In this document: positions 33,100 through 43,451 of the stretch, piece by piece
How the letters are laid out: every line of letters starts with the position of its first letter
Numbering within the stretch: position 1 is the stretch's first letter
NCBI GenBank assembly: GCA_010909165.1
Contig: MU008158.1
Location: 3,542,972 to 3,606,971, forward strand
Direction of reading: 5' to 3'
Origin: Anthoceros angustus
Taxonomy: Eukaryota; Streptophyta; Anthocerotopsida; Anthocerotales; Anthocerotaceae
DNA length: 64,000 nt
Notes under the pieces: generated by a model
The model's input: only the letters and a program-made list of their open reading frames with translations
The model's database searches: none
Told to the model about the DNA's origin: nothing
Program-made: the position numbers and the translations under genes

Positions 33100-33460
33100 C
33101 CATTAATATTAGACACCTAACTGATTACCCAGTTTGCGACACGAAATTAGACACTCTCCAAGAGACCTCCACGCAAGCTTCCAGAAAGAGAATGGATGGG
33201 AGTCACCAAGCAAACTGCTACTGCGTCTGGAGCTTTGATTGCCTGGGAATGCCCTGGAGATGGGTTGTCGTGGGAGAGGCTGAATTCTAACTGATTCCCC
33301 TATTTGCCACAAAATAATAGACTTCTCTCCAAGACACGTTCAGGCAAGCTTCCAAGAATTAAGAGAACGAATGGGAGTCATCAAGCAGCTGCTACTGTGT
33401 CTCTAGCTTTGATTTCTTGGGAATGCCCAGGACATGGTTGTCGAGGAAGAGGCTGAATCG
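33100..33460. repeat. two tandem copies of a block of about 180 bp, third partial copy at 34,279-34,360
   Basis: Copies share CTGATT(A/C)CCC, TTTGC then ACACGAAA or ACAAAATA, CAAGCTTCCA, AATG(G)GAGTCA(C/T)CAAGCA, CTGCTACTG(C/T)GTCT and GGGAATGCCC then GGTTGTCG. The second copy runs into the 3' end of the PPO exon-3 relic, so the unit probably derives from the 3' end of a PPO gene. Confidence 0.65.
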
Positions 33461-33641
33461 GCTGCTGCGTCACAGGTGACCCATTCATTCTCGACCTCTT
33501 GGTACCTGTGTATTATAGAAGGTCGGAATTGAGACATTCGGCAACAGTGACTCTCATCTCCCTTTTCTCATCGTAGAAGTAAAACGCAGTGTTCAGGAAG
33601 TTTGGGGTCATCATAATAATATTGCTCCTGCCCTCAAGTCC
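33430..33641 (-). pseudogene. PPO exon-3 relic (DWL domain only)
   Basis: Minus strand: a splice acceptor (TTCAG) before 33,641 is followed by GLEGRSN, then a small insertion where functional copies have YDDPDF, then NTAFYFYDE and RVTVAECLNSDLL before a stop. A later shifted frame matches the end of exon 3. There are no exon 1 or 2 sequences nearby. It resembles the exon 3 of PPO4 most (VAECLNSDLLKYTYQ). Confidence 0.85.
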
Positions 33642-34743
33642 CTGAACAACGAACCACAAGAGATGCCGCCAAGGGATAGCTAGAAATGAGCTGACCACCA
33701 TGCTTATTTGACAATTATTTGTTGCTTGTCAACTTTTGGTATCAACAGTACTGTTGTCCTCTCAGGACGTAGAGAATTAGATGCAAGTTAAACTTGCCAA
33801 ATGGTGCGATGGAAAACTTATTCGAACTGTTTGTAACTCCTCAAAAGGTGCAAGAAGTCAAGAAGGATCCGCTGCTGTTGCTAACACTCTATCACTCGGA
33901 CTTAGTGATATATGTCATGCAGCTCCACTGGACGGACACCGTTCGCACTGTGAAGTGGACATACCGGGCAGTTGTTCGTTCTGGGTATTATTTTGGGCCT
34001 GCGATCTGGCGGCCATTTCCTCTTCTCCTTTTCCAATCCCAGTTCTGCCAGTGGTTTAGGATATCTTTCGGGAAGTGGAATGAAGCTAATACACACGAGT
34101 CATTCCGTTTTTGTAGCACGTAACGGACATGACAGAGACAAAACGTTCTTGATTGCTACATCCTTGGTGCCATCCATACATATGTCTGTCGCTCCCTGAC
34201 GCCACCAATGTTATTTAGGTTTGCTGCTTGGACAATCCCGATCCAAACCGTTGGGGCCTGCGGCAGTAGGGGACAACTAGCTCATTCCCCTGTTTGCCAC
34301 ACGAAAAACGGACTTAATTCCTCCAAGTGACAGTGCGGAAGCTTCCAATTTGAGCTACCGAAATGCAGTACTTTAACAAATGGACCTATTATGTCTTCCA
34401 CCCACAAGCGGGAGGATAACGTCCTCAAGATGAGTATTCAAACAAATGCTCTGACAGTTGTCCATGTGATTCGGTTGCTCATATTAAATAGTGACGAGCA
34501 TGAGCAGGATTGCTTGAAAATAGAATCAGACTGTTCGTTATGATTGAATTACATTTGTATGTGTGTGTGCCTTTTAGCCAGGTAGAGGGTTCCTATCATG
34601 CCTATCAAGAGTGAAGCAATGCGCCTCTTCATCAGGCGGTATGTGTTCTTAACTGTCTTGGTGTCTAACACGTTGCATAACCTGTACGTCTGAATTCCTA
34701 TACTCCCCCTCAGACATGACAGCCTAGTTTGTAACAGGATAGA
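33642..34743. other. spacer with the 3' end of an older copia element
   Basis: 33,780-34,123 has overlapping open plus-strand frames without a known motif. 34,279-34,360 is the third partial copy of the PPO-linked repeat. Near 34,701-34,711 the minus strand has GAGGGGGAGTA, a polypurine tract, followed by a possible LTR start (TGTTAGACACC on the minus strand near 34,660). This would be the 3' end of the older copia element whose RNase H lies at 40,433. Confidence 0.45.
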
Positions 34744-34918
34744 TGTGAAATTGTGAGATTGTGTATTTGCTTAGATTGAATGTTCTTGTTCAATGTTATG
34801 TACAGACGTGTGAGAGAACGAAACGCTGTGTCTGTGACCTAACCGTTCATTCGAATACCGTTCGATATTTTTGACACTATGAACCGTGCCCTAAGGGCTA
34901 GGGGTTATCAATTTAACA
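34744..34918 (-). repeat. 3' LTR
   Basis: 175 bp; TGTTAAATTGATAACC at its minus-strand start and CACAATTTCACA at its end. Differs from the other LTR at about ten positions, so about 94% identical. Confidence 0.95.
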
Positions 34919-34932
34919 CTCCCACTTAACGT

Positions 34933-35904
34933 CTAGTCCTTAGGATTCTTAGTCTTCTGATGCATTTCGTTAGTTGCTTGTGATAAGCTCCTAAGTCCCG
35001 TCTCAGCTGCGTGTTGCCTGTGCTTGACGGAGGTAAGTGCTTTGGTTAGCACGTCTGCCGTCATCTGTTCTGTCGGTAAATACAAAACTTCAAATTTACC
35101 ATCTTCTACCACTTGTCTGATGAAATGGAATTGAACTTCTATGTGCTTAGTCCTTGCGTGGAACTTCAGATTGTAAGTGAGTGCTACGGCACTCTGGTTA
35201 TCGCAGTACAATGGCTGTGGTATCTGTTGGGCTTCTGCGAGTTCCGATAACTGTAGAAGCTGCCATAGGCCATCCTTGCAAGCATGGGTGAGTGAACAAT
35301 ATTCAGCTTCGGTCGAGCTGAGTGCCACCACCTGCTGTCGCTTGCTACTCCAACTCGTTGTTGTTCCGCCGAGAATATAATTGTAGCTACTCGTACTTTT
35401 TCTGTTGTCGGCGTTCGCTGCCCAATCTGCGTCACTATAACCTTCAAGCTGTAGAAGTTGTCCTTGCTGGGTTGACGATTGGTATAAAAGTCCGGTGTTG
35501 GAAGTTGCTTTCAAGTATCCGAGCACCCGCTTAGTTGCTTTCCAATGAACTTGAGTCGGAGATGCTAAGAATTGAGATAATGCTCCCACTGAAAAGGCAA
35601 GGTCCGGTTTGGTACAGACCATGAGATACATGAGACTTCCAACAGCAGAAGAATATGGTAGCTGGTTGATGTTAGAAGAGGTCACTGCATGTCGTGGTTC
35701 CTCCTCTTTGTTGAGCTTCAAGTTAACCTCCATAGGTGTAGAGATAGGTTTAGACTCTAACATGTTGTACTTGGTAAGAACTTCCTGAATATACTTAGAC
35801 TCGTGAAGGAAAATGCTTCTAGTTGCCCAATTTCTTAGAATTTGAATGCCTAGACAAAACGAAAGTTCTCGACATGTTGTCATGGAGAAGCTCTTAGCAA
35901 GCAT
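34933..35904 (-). pseudogene. copia RT C-terminal part and RNase H
   Basis: 323 codons. Reads FCLGIQILRN near the start, SAVGSLMYLMVCTKPDLAFSV and the RNase H motifs SDADWAANADNRKSTSSY, SSTEAEYCSLTHACKD, DNQSAV, KHIEVQFHFIR, TADVLTKAL. This stretch is well preserved but cut off from the RT start by frame breaks. Confidence 0.93.
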
Positions 35905-35918
35905 TAATCTGGTATCCT

Positions 35919-36575
35919 CTAAGATGCCTTGGAGTTGGACATAAGAACTATGTCATCAACATAAACTCCTAGGATAATAAAATGGTCACTTGATCTCTTG
36001 ACGTAAATATTACTATCTGATTGTAGTCTAGTAAAACCTAAGGACTTAAGACTAACATCTAGCTTGAAATACCATTTCATATTTGGCCTTGTCCTTAACT
36101 TGTATACCCTCAGGTATTTCCATATAGATGGTGTGGTCAAGATCACCGTGTAGAAAGGCTATCTTGATATCTAGTTGCATAAGCTCGTAATCATGATGAG
36201 AAGCTAATGCCATAAGAATCCATAATGAAGTGATTTTTAGGACGGGACTAAAGGTCTCGTCATAGTCAAGACCATATTTTTGAGAATATCATTTTGCCAC
36301 TAATCTGGCCTTATATCTTTCTATACTACCATCGGCATTTAGTTTTATCTTAAAGGTCCATTTAGAACCCACTAGTTTTCTGTCCTTAGGTAAGATAGTT
36401 AGTGTCCAGGTTTTATTAGCTTTTAAAGATTCTAATTCTGACCTTATTGCTTGTTTTCAATTGCGCAGATGATGGCCTCCTGGTAGCTGGCAGGAACGAA
36501 CTGGTCTATAGCTACATTAAGACAATAAGCTAAATTGTTCTTGGGATCCCGTCAGTTAGTAGGAGAATATCTATT
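35919..36575 (-). pseudogene. copia RT N-terminal part, frame-broken
   Basis: 35,919-36,146 contains VYVDDIVLMSN, the RT catalytic YVDD box. Upstream to 36,575 the three minus frames alternately give RT-like pieces, with stops and shifts throughout. Confidence 0.85.
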
Positions 36576-37048
36576 TATTTTACCTGCGTTTGATCGCTGA
36601 GGATGTCTACCTCTAGTGCCGTTGATATTATCTGGCTGTCCTCGTTGATATCCTCAGAATAAGCATTTGGAATCTCCTCGGCATCTTGCATATGTGTAGG
36701 TTGAAAACTTGAATTAGTATTATCATTATTGTTAAAATAAAGGTGCCTACTTGCCTTTGGAGTGCCGGGTCGAGGCTGAGGATCATGTGGCCGGAGTCCT
36801 CCCCGCGTATGTGAGCCAGGATGCATGTAGTGCACTTGTTGCATTAATAGGAAAGCATGCGGACTGTGGCGTGAGAAGCCGGGGATCCGTTCGCGAGGAT
36901 GAGCCACATCTGCGTCGTGAATTGTGCAGGTCTGTGGCTTGCCGGGCCGTCGCATCCCGAGAGCTGAGCTGCGTGCCCCCTTCGATCCGAGGGGCTAAGG
37001 TCTTTGGGGCCGGGCGTTGTTGCAGGTGAGGGGGAGTCGAGCTCTTCA
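36576..37048 (-). pseudogene. copia integrase-RT linker, frame-broken
   Basis: Low-complexity Pro/Ala/Thr/Ser-rich coding remains in several minus frames, as is usual between copia integrase and RT. Confidence 0.6.
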
Positions 37049-38506
37049 TCAAGGTCGAAGTCGCCAAACAGGATGCTTGATGGAATCGCTGCTACAGGCT
37101 GTGGCGGAGGTCCTGGCTTTGGTGCAGGTGTAGCTGGTAGTATGGGCTGGGCTGGTGGCGGAGGCTGTGCCGGGGGCTGTGGTGGAGGGTGGCCAGTAGC
37201 AAGGGGCGCATAGAACGGAGTCGTCCTCATCGTTGCTTTGTGCAGGTTGTGGTGCTCCCACTGGCTGGTGTGGCATGTCCTCCAGGAATGTGACATCACG
37301 AGAGTGGGTTACTCTGTGAGTTTTGGGATGAATAATCTTGTAGCCTTTAATGCCATCTGCAAAGCCGATGAACAGGAACTTCTGTGCCCTGTTGTCGAGT
37401 TTAGTTCGAATGGCCTTCGGGATGTGTGCATATACAAGAGCTCCGAAAACCCGTAAGGTGGATAAGTCAGGCTTGGTGCTCGTCCAGGCCTCGTATGGGG
37501 TGCCCTCAGATAGGGATGAGGTCAGTGTTCGATTGCCGATATATACAGCATGTTGCATGGCCTTTGGCCAGTAGCTTGTAGGTAGTTGTGCATGTATCAG
37601 CATGGCTAACCCACGGTTCTGTATGGTTCGATTCATCCGTTCGGCGACCCCGTTTTGTTGAGATGTATAAGGGGTAGTGATTTGTCTGTTGATTCCATGT
37701 TCTTTGCAGAAGTGTACAAATTGAGTGGACCCATATTCTCCACCTCCGTCAAATCTGAGACAGAGTAAGGTATCGCATGTATGTTTTTCTGACCAGGTCT
37801 TGTCTTCTTTGAAACATGTAAATGCTTGGGCCTTGTTTTTCAGTATATAGATAACGGTAAATCGAGTCAAATCGTCGATCAGCAGCATGAAATAGGTGTA
37901 GCCGAATAGGGATCTGTTGAAGGGCCCGCATAGGTCAGAATGTATTAACTGAAGTCGCTTTGTTGCTCTTGTAGTGGAGGCCTTAGGGAAAGCTGAGCGG
38001 TGACTCTTGCCTAGGGAACAAGCTTCACAAGTGCCGAACTCCTCGATTTTGGTGAGGGTAATGCCATGGGCTGCTTGTGTTTTTATCATCTCTTTCATTT
38101 TCTGCATGTTCATATGCCCAAGTCGGGCATGCCACAGAAAGGTCTGATTCTGCTTGTGTGTCCCTGCAGATAGAGAGGAAGGATAGCTGACCCTGAGATG
38201 ATATAAGTCATCGTTTTTTAGGTCACCTGCTGCAATGAGGTCACCTTGGGGAGTTTCAATGACACAGTGGCCATTCTCGAAACAAACATAGCAGCCTGCT
38301 TGGTCAACTTTGCGAACTGAGAACAGATTTTTAGTGAGCCCATGTACTAGCAAGACATCTGAGATCTGCAAAGTGGAGTTGGGTGGGACATTGAGGTCGA
38401 CGGTTCCCTGACCTAGTATATGGTGTTTGGAATTGTCGCCAAGGCTAACGAAGTTAGGTTGTGCTACAGGTATGACTGTTGTGAAGTATTCCCTGTGAGG
38501 AGTCAT
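37049..38506 (-). pseudogene. copia GAG-pre-integrase and integrase
   Basis: 485 codons. Pre-integrase His/Cys zinc site: HARLGHMNMQKM then CEACSLGKSHRSAF. DDE core: LIHSDLCGPF (Asp), FDGGGEYGS (Asp is altered context), AERMNRTIQNRGLAML (Glu), then the copia-specific SYWPKAMQHAVYIGNR and LRVFGALVYAHIP. The C-terminal 60 residues are low complexity. Preserved open frame. The protease lies just upstream in another start context. Confidence 0.93.
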
Positions 38507-38518
38507 ATGTTGCGACGC

Positions 38519-38527
38519 GCCGGAGTC
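38519..38527 (-). other. copia protease active site (Asp-Ser-Gly)
   Basis: The minus strand around 38,500-38,540 reads HAWYIDSGASQHMTPH, the copia protease active site, continuous with the integrase frame. Confidence 0.85.
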
Positions 38528-38707
38528 AATATACCAGGCGTGTTCGCCTGGAGCTGATAGACAGGAGGCTACTAGGGCTGATGGTGTAGTATTGGTTTGA
38601 GTTCGTGGCTGAGTTGAGTGAGGAAAGCCTTGGAATGTTTCTGCATGGTTAGGGCCAACGGGCCAGATTGTTGATATCTGTGATGGTTGGAAGATGCTAA
38701 CCTCTTA

Positions 38708-38752
38708 CGGCATTCTTCATATGTGTGGCTGGGTATTTTGCAGTACCCACAT
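38708..38752 (-). other. gag zinc knuckle
   Basis: The minus strand reads CGYCKIPSHTYEEC, a CX2CX4HX4C zinc knuckle, intact. Confidence 0.85.
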
Positions 38753-38821
38753 ATGGACTTCCAGGAGGGATTATATGTTCCTCTGCCACGGCTGGGGTAA
38801 GTGCCCCGACCTCTGGGGCTG

Positions 38822-39165
38822 CATTACAAATATTATATGAATTTAAATCAAATTTTGATAGATAGAAAAAGTAAGAAGGAAAGTAGAAAGGTTTTTAAAG
38901 GAAAGAAGGAAAGTCCATTGGACTTTGCTTAGTGATGGTTCATATGAATTTGATGTGACTAGACAAAATTTGGCCTATTGGCATATTATGGATCATTGCA
39001 ATTCTCTATGAGTTCCTACCGGTTCTAACTCTATATGATTTCATGAGAGTAGTTCACCCATATTCATATGTTCACAAGAATAGTTTAATTATCCTAATTC
39101 TTCATATATTCTTCATATTGAACCTATGTATATTGTAAAAGAAGTATTGATTCATCGCATGCATT
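38822..39165. repeat. AT-rich insertion inside copia gag
   Basis: The gag segment rich in Gly-Arg (RGRG) is split by about 340 bp of AT-rich sequence with no coding potential. TGCATT occurs at both edges (38,820 and 39,158 regions), suggesting a 6-bp target duplication. Size and composition fit a small non-autonomous transposon, but no clear terminal inverted repeat was seen. Confidence 0.5.
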
Positions 39166-39630
39166 GCCCCTTCCACGACCTCTGACTCTTCCTCTGCCTC
39201 TGCCTGTGTAGAAAGCACTGGAGGATGACTCTCCAGAATGGGCGAAGACCTTCCGGCGTCCTTCTTTGGTGAGCATAGCGCTTAGTACCTTGTTGACTGT
39301 TAAGGGCGTAATGCCTTGGAGGCTTTGCACAACGCTGACCCATTACTCGGGTAATGTTGATAGCAGGATCGCTGCGAGGAGCTCCTCGGCTGCTGTGGCT
39401 GTCCCTTCCAGCTGCTGCACAGTGCCTTGCTTCATGCTTTGCATGAGCATGTTTCTAGCTTGTTGATTGTGGTCCTCCCACTCATCTTGCTCATGTTGTG
39501 TTCCGCCAATGTATCCCCAGAGCTTGTGCTCTTTTAGGATATTTGTTATGCGAAATTTCCAGATGGGGAAATTGTGCTGCTGCCCATCAAATTTGTCCTC
39601 TTTGGACAGGGAGAGGTGGGAGGTCGACAT
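39124..39630 (-). pseudogene. copia gag
   Basis: Starts MSTSHLSLSKEDKFDG at 39,630 and continues NFPIWKFRITNILKEHKLWGYI and LLAAILLSTLPE, then a stop near 39,345 and a new frame WVSVVQSLQGITPLTVNKVL to the Gly-Arg-rich part. Typical plant copia gag with one frame break. Confidence 0.85.
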
Positions 39631-39645
39631 TGTAAGTGTGGGGTT

Positions 39646-40247
39646 CTAGACGCTGAAGACGGTGTTTCTAAGTATGCAGGAAACTTCCAATTGCATGGTA
39701 ATAACAATTCTGTAGGTTCTTTGTGGAAATTTTACATGTGCACGTGGTTGGTCTAGTTTGGTTAATGTGTGTATTACTGAATTTTGCAGGTCTGCAATCT
39801 CTTGCGCAGATGGCAATCTAAAAAGACCGTGTTGGCGGCTTAAGTAGCTGAGGCGGAAAGTGATCTGTTCTTTGACATCTGTTGAGGAGATGGGAGCTAT
39901 GATGTCTAGGGTGGTGGTGTATTCCTTCTTCATTGCTGATGGAACAGAAACTCCACTTGAAGGTATGCCCAGTCGTATTCGCTTGGATCTAAGCGCCCCC
40001 TGAGGGTAAGTTCTTCTGCAATTAGTAGTAAAGCCCTACAGGTTATGTTCCAGCCGTAGTGCTATAGATTTCCCTTGCTTCCTTGAGATTTCGTTGCTCT
40101 CTGTGGAATCTTTGTTGTTCCAGGTATTCGGCCTGGCGCCCTACCCTTCTTTCGAGGCGTTGATGCTTTTTATCTCCCAGCATGGAGATGTGATGGGTAT
40201 GGCGTTATGCCATGGCTGGATGGATGATTGGGGCATAGGACGCCTGG
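39646..40247 (-). other. unusually long copia leader
   Basis: About 600 bp between the PBS and the gag start. It contains a 95-codon minus-strand frame (39,646-39,933) without recognised domain, ending just before gag. Confidence 0.5.
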
Positions 40248-40257
40248 TCTGATACCA
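40248..40257 (-). other. primer-binding site
   Basis: TGGTATCAGA on the minus strand directly beside the LTR end; initiator-Met tRNA type, as in the copia element at 21,086. Confidence 0.85.
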
Positions 40258-40432
40258 TGTGAAATTGTGAGATTGTGTATTTGCTTAGATTGAATGTTTT
40301 TGTTTAGTGTTATGTACAGACGTGTGAGAGAACGAAATGCTGCGTCTGGGACCTAATCATTTATTCGAATACCGTTCGATATCTTTGACACTATGAACCG
40401 TGCCCTAAGGGCTAGGGGTTATCAATTTAACA
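40258..40432 (-). repeat. 5' LTR
   Basis: 175-bp partner of 34,744-34,918, directly followed on the minus strand by the primer-binding site and bordered by the ATAGA target duplication. Confidence 0.95.
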
Positions 40433-41300
40433 ATAGACTCCGAGGAGGTTCATATAAGCGATGTGCTTGTCCCCAGGAAAGCTCTTAGTCAGGATATTTG
40501 CTGCCATTTGCTTAGTCGAGCAATATTCTAATTTGATCTCTCCTGCTGCACATTTCTCACGAACATAGTGATATTGCAAGTCAATGTGCTTTGACCTTGA
40601 GCTAAACTTCCGATTCCCCGCAAGAGAAAGGGCAAATTGGTTGTCGATCTTGATTCTCACAGGCTTCAGCTATGCCATACCTGGTTCTTCAAGAAGACCT
40701 ACATGATCTACAACCCGCTTTGCTGCTTGCGTAGCTGCCATATATTCGGATTCTGTGGAAGAGAGGGCTATTGCAGTTTGCCTCTTCTATCCCCAATCGA
40801 TTGCAGCATTGCATAACATCAATACGAATCCCGAAGTTGATTTCTTCGAATCCACATCTCCCCCCAATCGGCATCCGTATAAGCGTACAGTTGAGGGGTG
40901 AGATGAACCGCAGGGCCGTCGGCTGGATGGCCCTTGTAGAGAAGCCCTCTTCAGATAGCGTGAAATACGTTTGAGTGCCGACCAATGAGCCGGGCTGGGG
41001 TTGGCCATCTGTTGGGCCAAGACACGCACGGAGTGGCTAAGGTCATGCCTTAATGTTGCCCGTATCCAATCAATCTAACCAACAGCTTCCTCCTCATACG
41101 AGATGGATTCTATATACTTCCGTTCTTCATCATCCTTAGGTGCATGTGCTGCACTCAAGGGGGCACCCATTGTAAGTAGAGTGGATGCAGGCTTGCACTC
41201 GAGCATATTGAATCCCCGTAGTCCACGAGCATATTGAATCCCCATAGTCCACTCCTTTCATGACAATCAAGGATACTTCCTGTCCAGTCTGTGCTGAGTT
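40433..41300 (-). pseudogene. older copia element: RT C-terminal part and RNase H
   Basis: Minus-strand frames read MANPSPAHWSALKRISRYLK, GGDVDSKKSTSGFVLM, then DNQFALSLAGNRKFSSRSKH and YCSTKQMAANILTKSF, with frame breaks. The element at 34,744-40,432 inserted near the last codons of this RNase H, and its 3' end continues below 34,739. Confidence 0.85.
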
Positions 41301-41339
41301 ATGTTGTGGGGTGAAGGGATAAAATGTCGACGGAGCAAT

Positions 41340-41990
41340 CGAGCGCTATAAGGCCTGTCTTATCGCGCAAGGTTATACGCAAAGGGCCGGAGCCGATTAT
41401 GATGTGGATTACATTTTCTTTCCAGTGGTTCAGATAAGCTCTCTGCGCACCTTTCTGATAGTTGGCACCAGTCATGATTAGGAGGTTGTTTGGTCAGATG
41501 TAAAGACAGCATTCCTATATGACCGTGTGAAAGAAGAGATTTATATGTATCAGCCCGAGGCATACGAAGGAAAAGAACATCTCGTATGCTTGCTTTTGGG
41601 TAGCATCTTCGGGCTCAAGCAATCAGCCATAAATTGGAATGAATTGATGAATGAAGCTCTTCTTGAGTTTGGGTTTGTGAAATACCCATCATATGGTAAC
41701 GTCTACGTACATAGGACTGGGAATGCACTTGTCATCCCTGCTTTATACGTGGAGATGATTGCATTCTAGCGAGCAATGATAAATTTGGATTGCTGGCAAA
41801 GACAATTACTCAAGTCTAAGTTTCAGATGGCAGATTTAGATGAAGGTACATAGGACTGGGAATGCACTTGTCATCCCTGCTTTATACGTGGATGATTGCA
41901 TTCTAGCGAGCAATGATAAATTTGGATTGCTGGCAAAGACAATTACTCAAGTCTAAGTTTCAGATGGCAGATTTAGATGAAGGTAACTAG
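41340..41990 (+). pseudogene. copia RT N-terminal part in opposite orientation
   Basis: Plus-strand frames with indels give RYKACLIAQGYTQ, then VKEEIYMYQPEAYEGKEH, FGLKQSAINWNELMNEAL and ILASNDKFGLL. This is the first half of a copia RT, while the neighbouring second half (41,300-40,433) is on the minus strand. Confidence 0.8.
41706..41984 (+). repeat. tandem duplication of 139 bp inside the RT fragment
   Basis: GTACATAGGACTGGGAATGC occurs at 41,707 and 41,846, with the following 120 bp nearly identical; the first copy has two extra bases (GTGGAGATG vs GTGGATG). Confidence 0.9.
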
Positions 41991-43451
41991 AAATCGCAAT
42001 CATAGTGGTTACATTTGATTTAAACCCTATACATCAAAAACACTCTAACTCAAGGGCGAGGGCAGGCCCAATACATCAACACTCTAACTCAAGGGCGAGG
42101 GCAGCCGTGGACGACTGCCCAAGGGTGTCAGGGTCGAAGGGGCATTTACCAAACGTACGGAATGTACGCTCCCTATGGCGAGCCCCAGTAGGCTGGCCGA
42201 AGGCTCCGCCTAGAGGGGCAACAATCCGCCAAAATACCTTGATAACCCACTACGCAAGCCCTTGCTTCCTGAACAAAAACCCTAAAAGCCCACGGCCGGA
42301 ATATGATAGCCAAAGCCCGCTAAAACCGAAAAATCGGGCCCTGCCACTGCAAAACTCCACCCTCTGAAAACCCTAAAGCTGTTAGCCACTGAACCCTAAA
42401 CCTATAATACCCTAAACTTAGACCAGCCGCCGCAAAATCCTAGACCTGTAAAACCTTAAACCTAGAAGCCGACTCACCACGGGGCCGCTACTATCGTATT
42501 CCAGGCGGTTCATGGATTTTGTGAAGGGTGACGGGTAGACGAGGACGTTGCGCAACGCTCACCGTTCTCCGTGGATTTTATGAAGCGTGACCGTCTATGT
42601 CCAGGTGTTGCCACATACAGTGCACTGTGCACATGCATATGCATCAGGAAGTGCCGGAAGCCATCTGAAGGATAGTACAAACTTTCTTTTTTGTTGTAAC
42701 GGAGGCTTACATATTCTGCCGTGCTACCATTGGAGCACCAAGTCTCTTGCCACAAATGCAGTTGCAGAAAGGGAACTTGGTGAACTGAGAATCAACAAAA
42801 CCTTTATCTTACATGTTATGCCGAAGTTTAATGTCATTGTGGCTGATCAGCTTGATGAGCGGTACTTCAGTATTATTAGGCAACAGAGAGTTCCCCAGTT
42901 CTCTGAGCTACTTGGCGGACCCGAACCGGTATGCTGACCTCCAGCCTACAAACCCGATCTGACACGCATATTTGTAGTGCTATGCAATTTGGCAAACTGG
43001 GTGCCTTAGGACTGAAAAACGTTTCTCAGCTTTCTCAGACGCTTTCTACACACATACTGCACGGACACACACACCGCTCCTCCATGTCTGGTTTTATTGC
43101 AAAAGCGCAGCTTTAGAATGAAGAAAGAAGAAAACGCGCAGCTTTCGAACTCGTGCGCATATGGTATGTATGATTGTGTTGACAGTGAAGGCCTGTCCGT
43201 ACCATGATTGAGGCTTGCTCGACAATGACTGATGGTGAAAGACTGGCGGAGGCGGGCACGCTGATACCACACGTTGATGAGCGATGTGAAGCATCTGGAG
43301 GAAGATCTCTAGCAGGTATCTCTACCTGCTTTAGCGCGCTATGTGATGAGCGTACCTGAGGCTGAAACTCGGGTGCCAGAAACCGACTGATTGGGTCACG
43401 AGCTCTCACTGGCCAGGGCTCCCTCCTCCTCAGCCGCATCGGGATCCAGAG
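41991..43451. other. intergenic region with degenerate telomere-type repeats
   Basis: 42,045-42,110: two copies of a 40-bp unit (ACTCTAACTCAAGGGCGAGG). 42,285-42,470: many AAACCCTAAA-like units, a degenerate CCCTAAA pattern. 42,510-42,600: a duplicated GGATTTTGTGAAGGGTGAC-like block. 42,770-42,937 has a coding-like plus frame without known domain. 43,000-43,451 is the PPO4 upstream region with no clear TATA box. Confidence 0.45.

Larger units (their letters stand above)
34744..40432 (-). mobile_element. complete-length Ty1/copia retrotransposon with LTRs and target duplication
   Basis: 5,689 bp flanked by 175-bp LTRs, with the 5-bp direct repeat ATAGA on both sides (34,739-34,743 and 40,433-40,437). 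On the minus strand the order is 5' LTR, PBS, long leader, gag, zinc knuckle, protease, integrase, RT, RNase H, 3' LTR: the copia order. The RT region (36,147-36,575) is badly frame-broken and gag has an AT-rich insertion, so the element cannot be autonomous now. It sits inside an older copia element. Confidence 0.95.

Noticed and set aside
34744-40432. CRISPR-like or bacterial mobile element origin for repeats in the window
   Set aside because: Repeats are LTRs, tandem duplications or transposon copies; there are no regularly spaced unique spacers and no bacterial genes.
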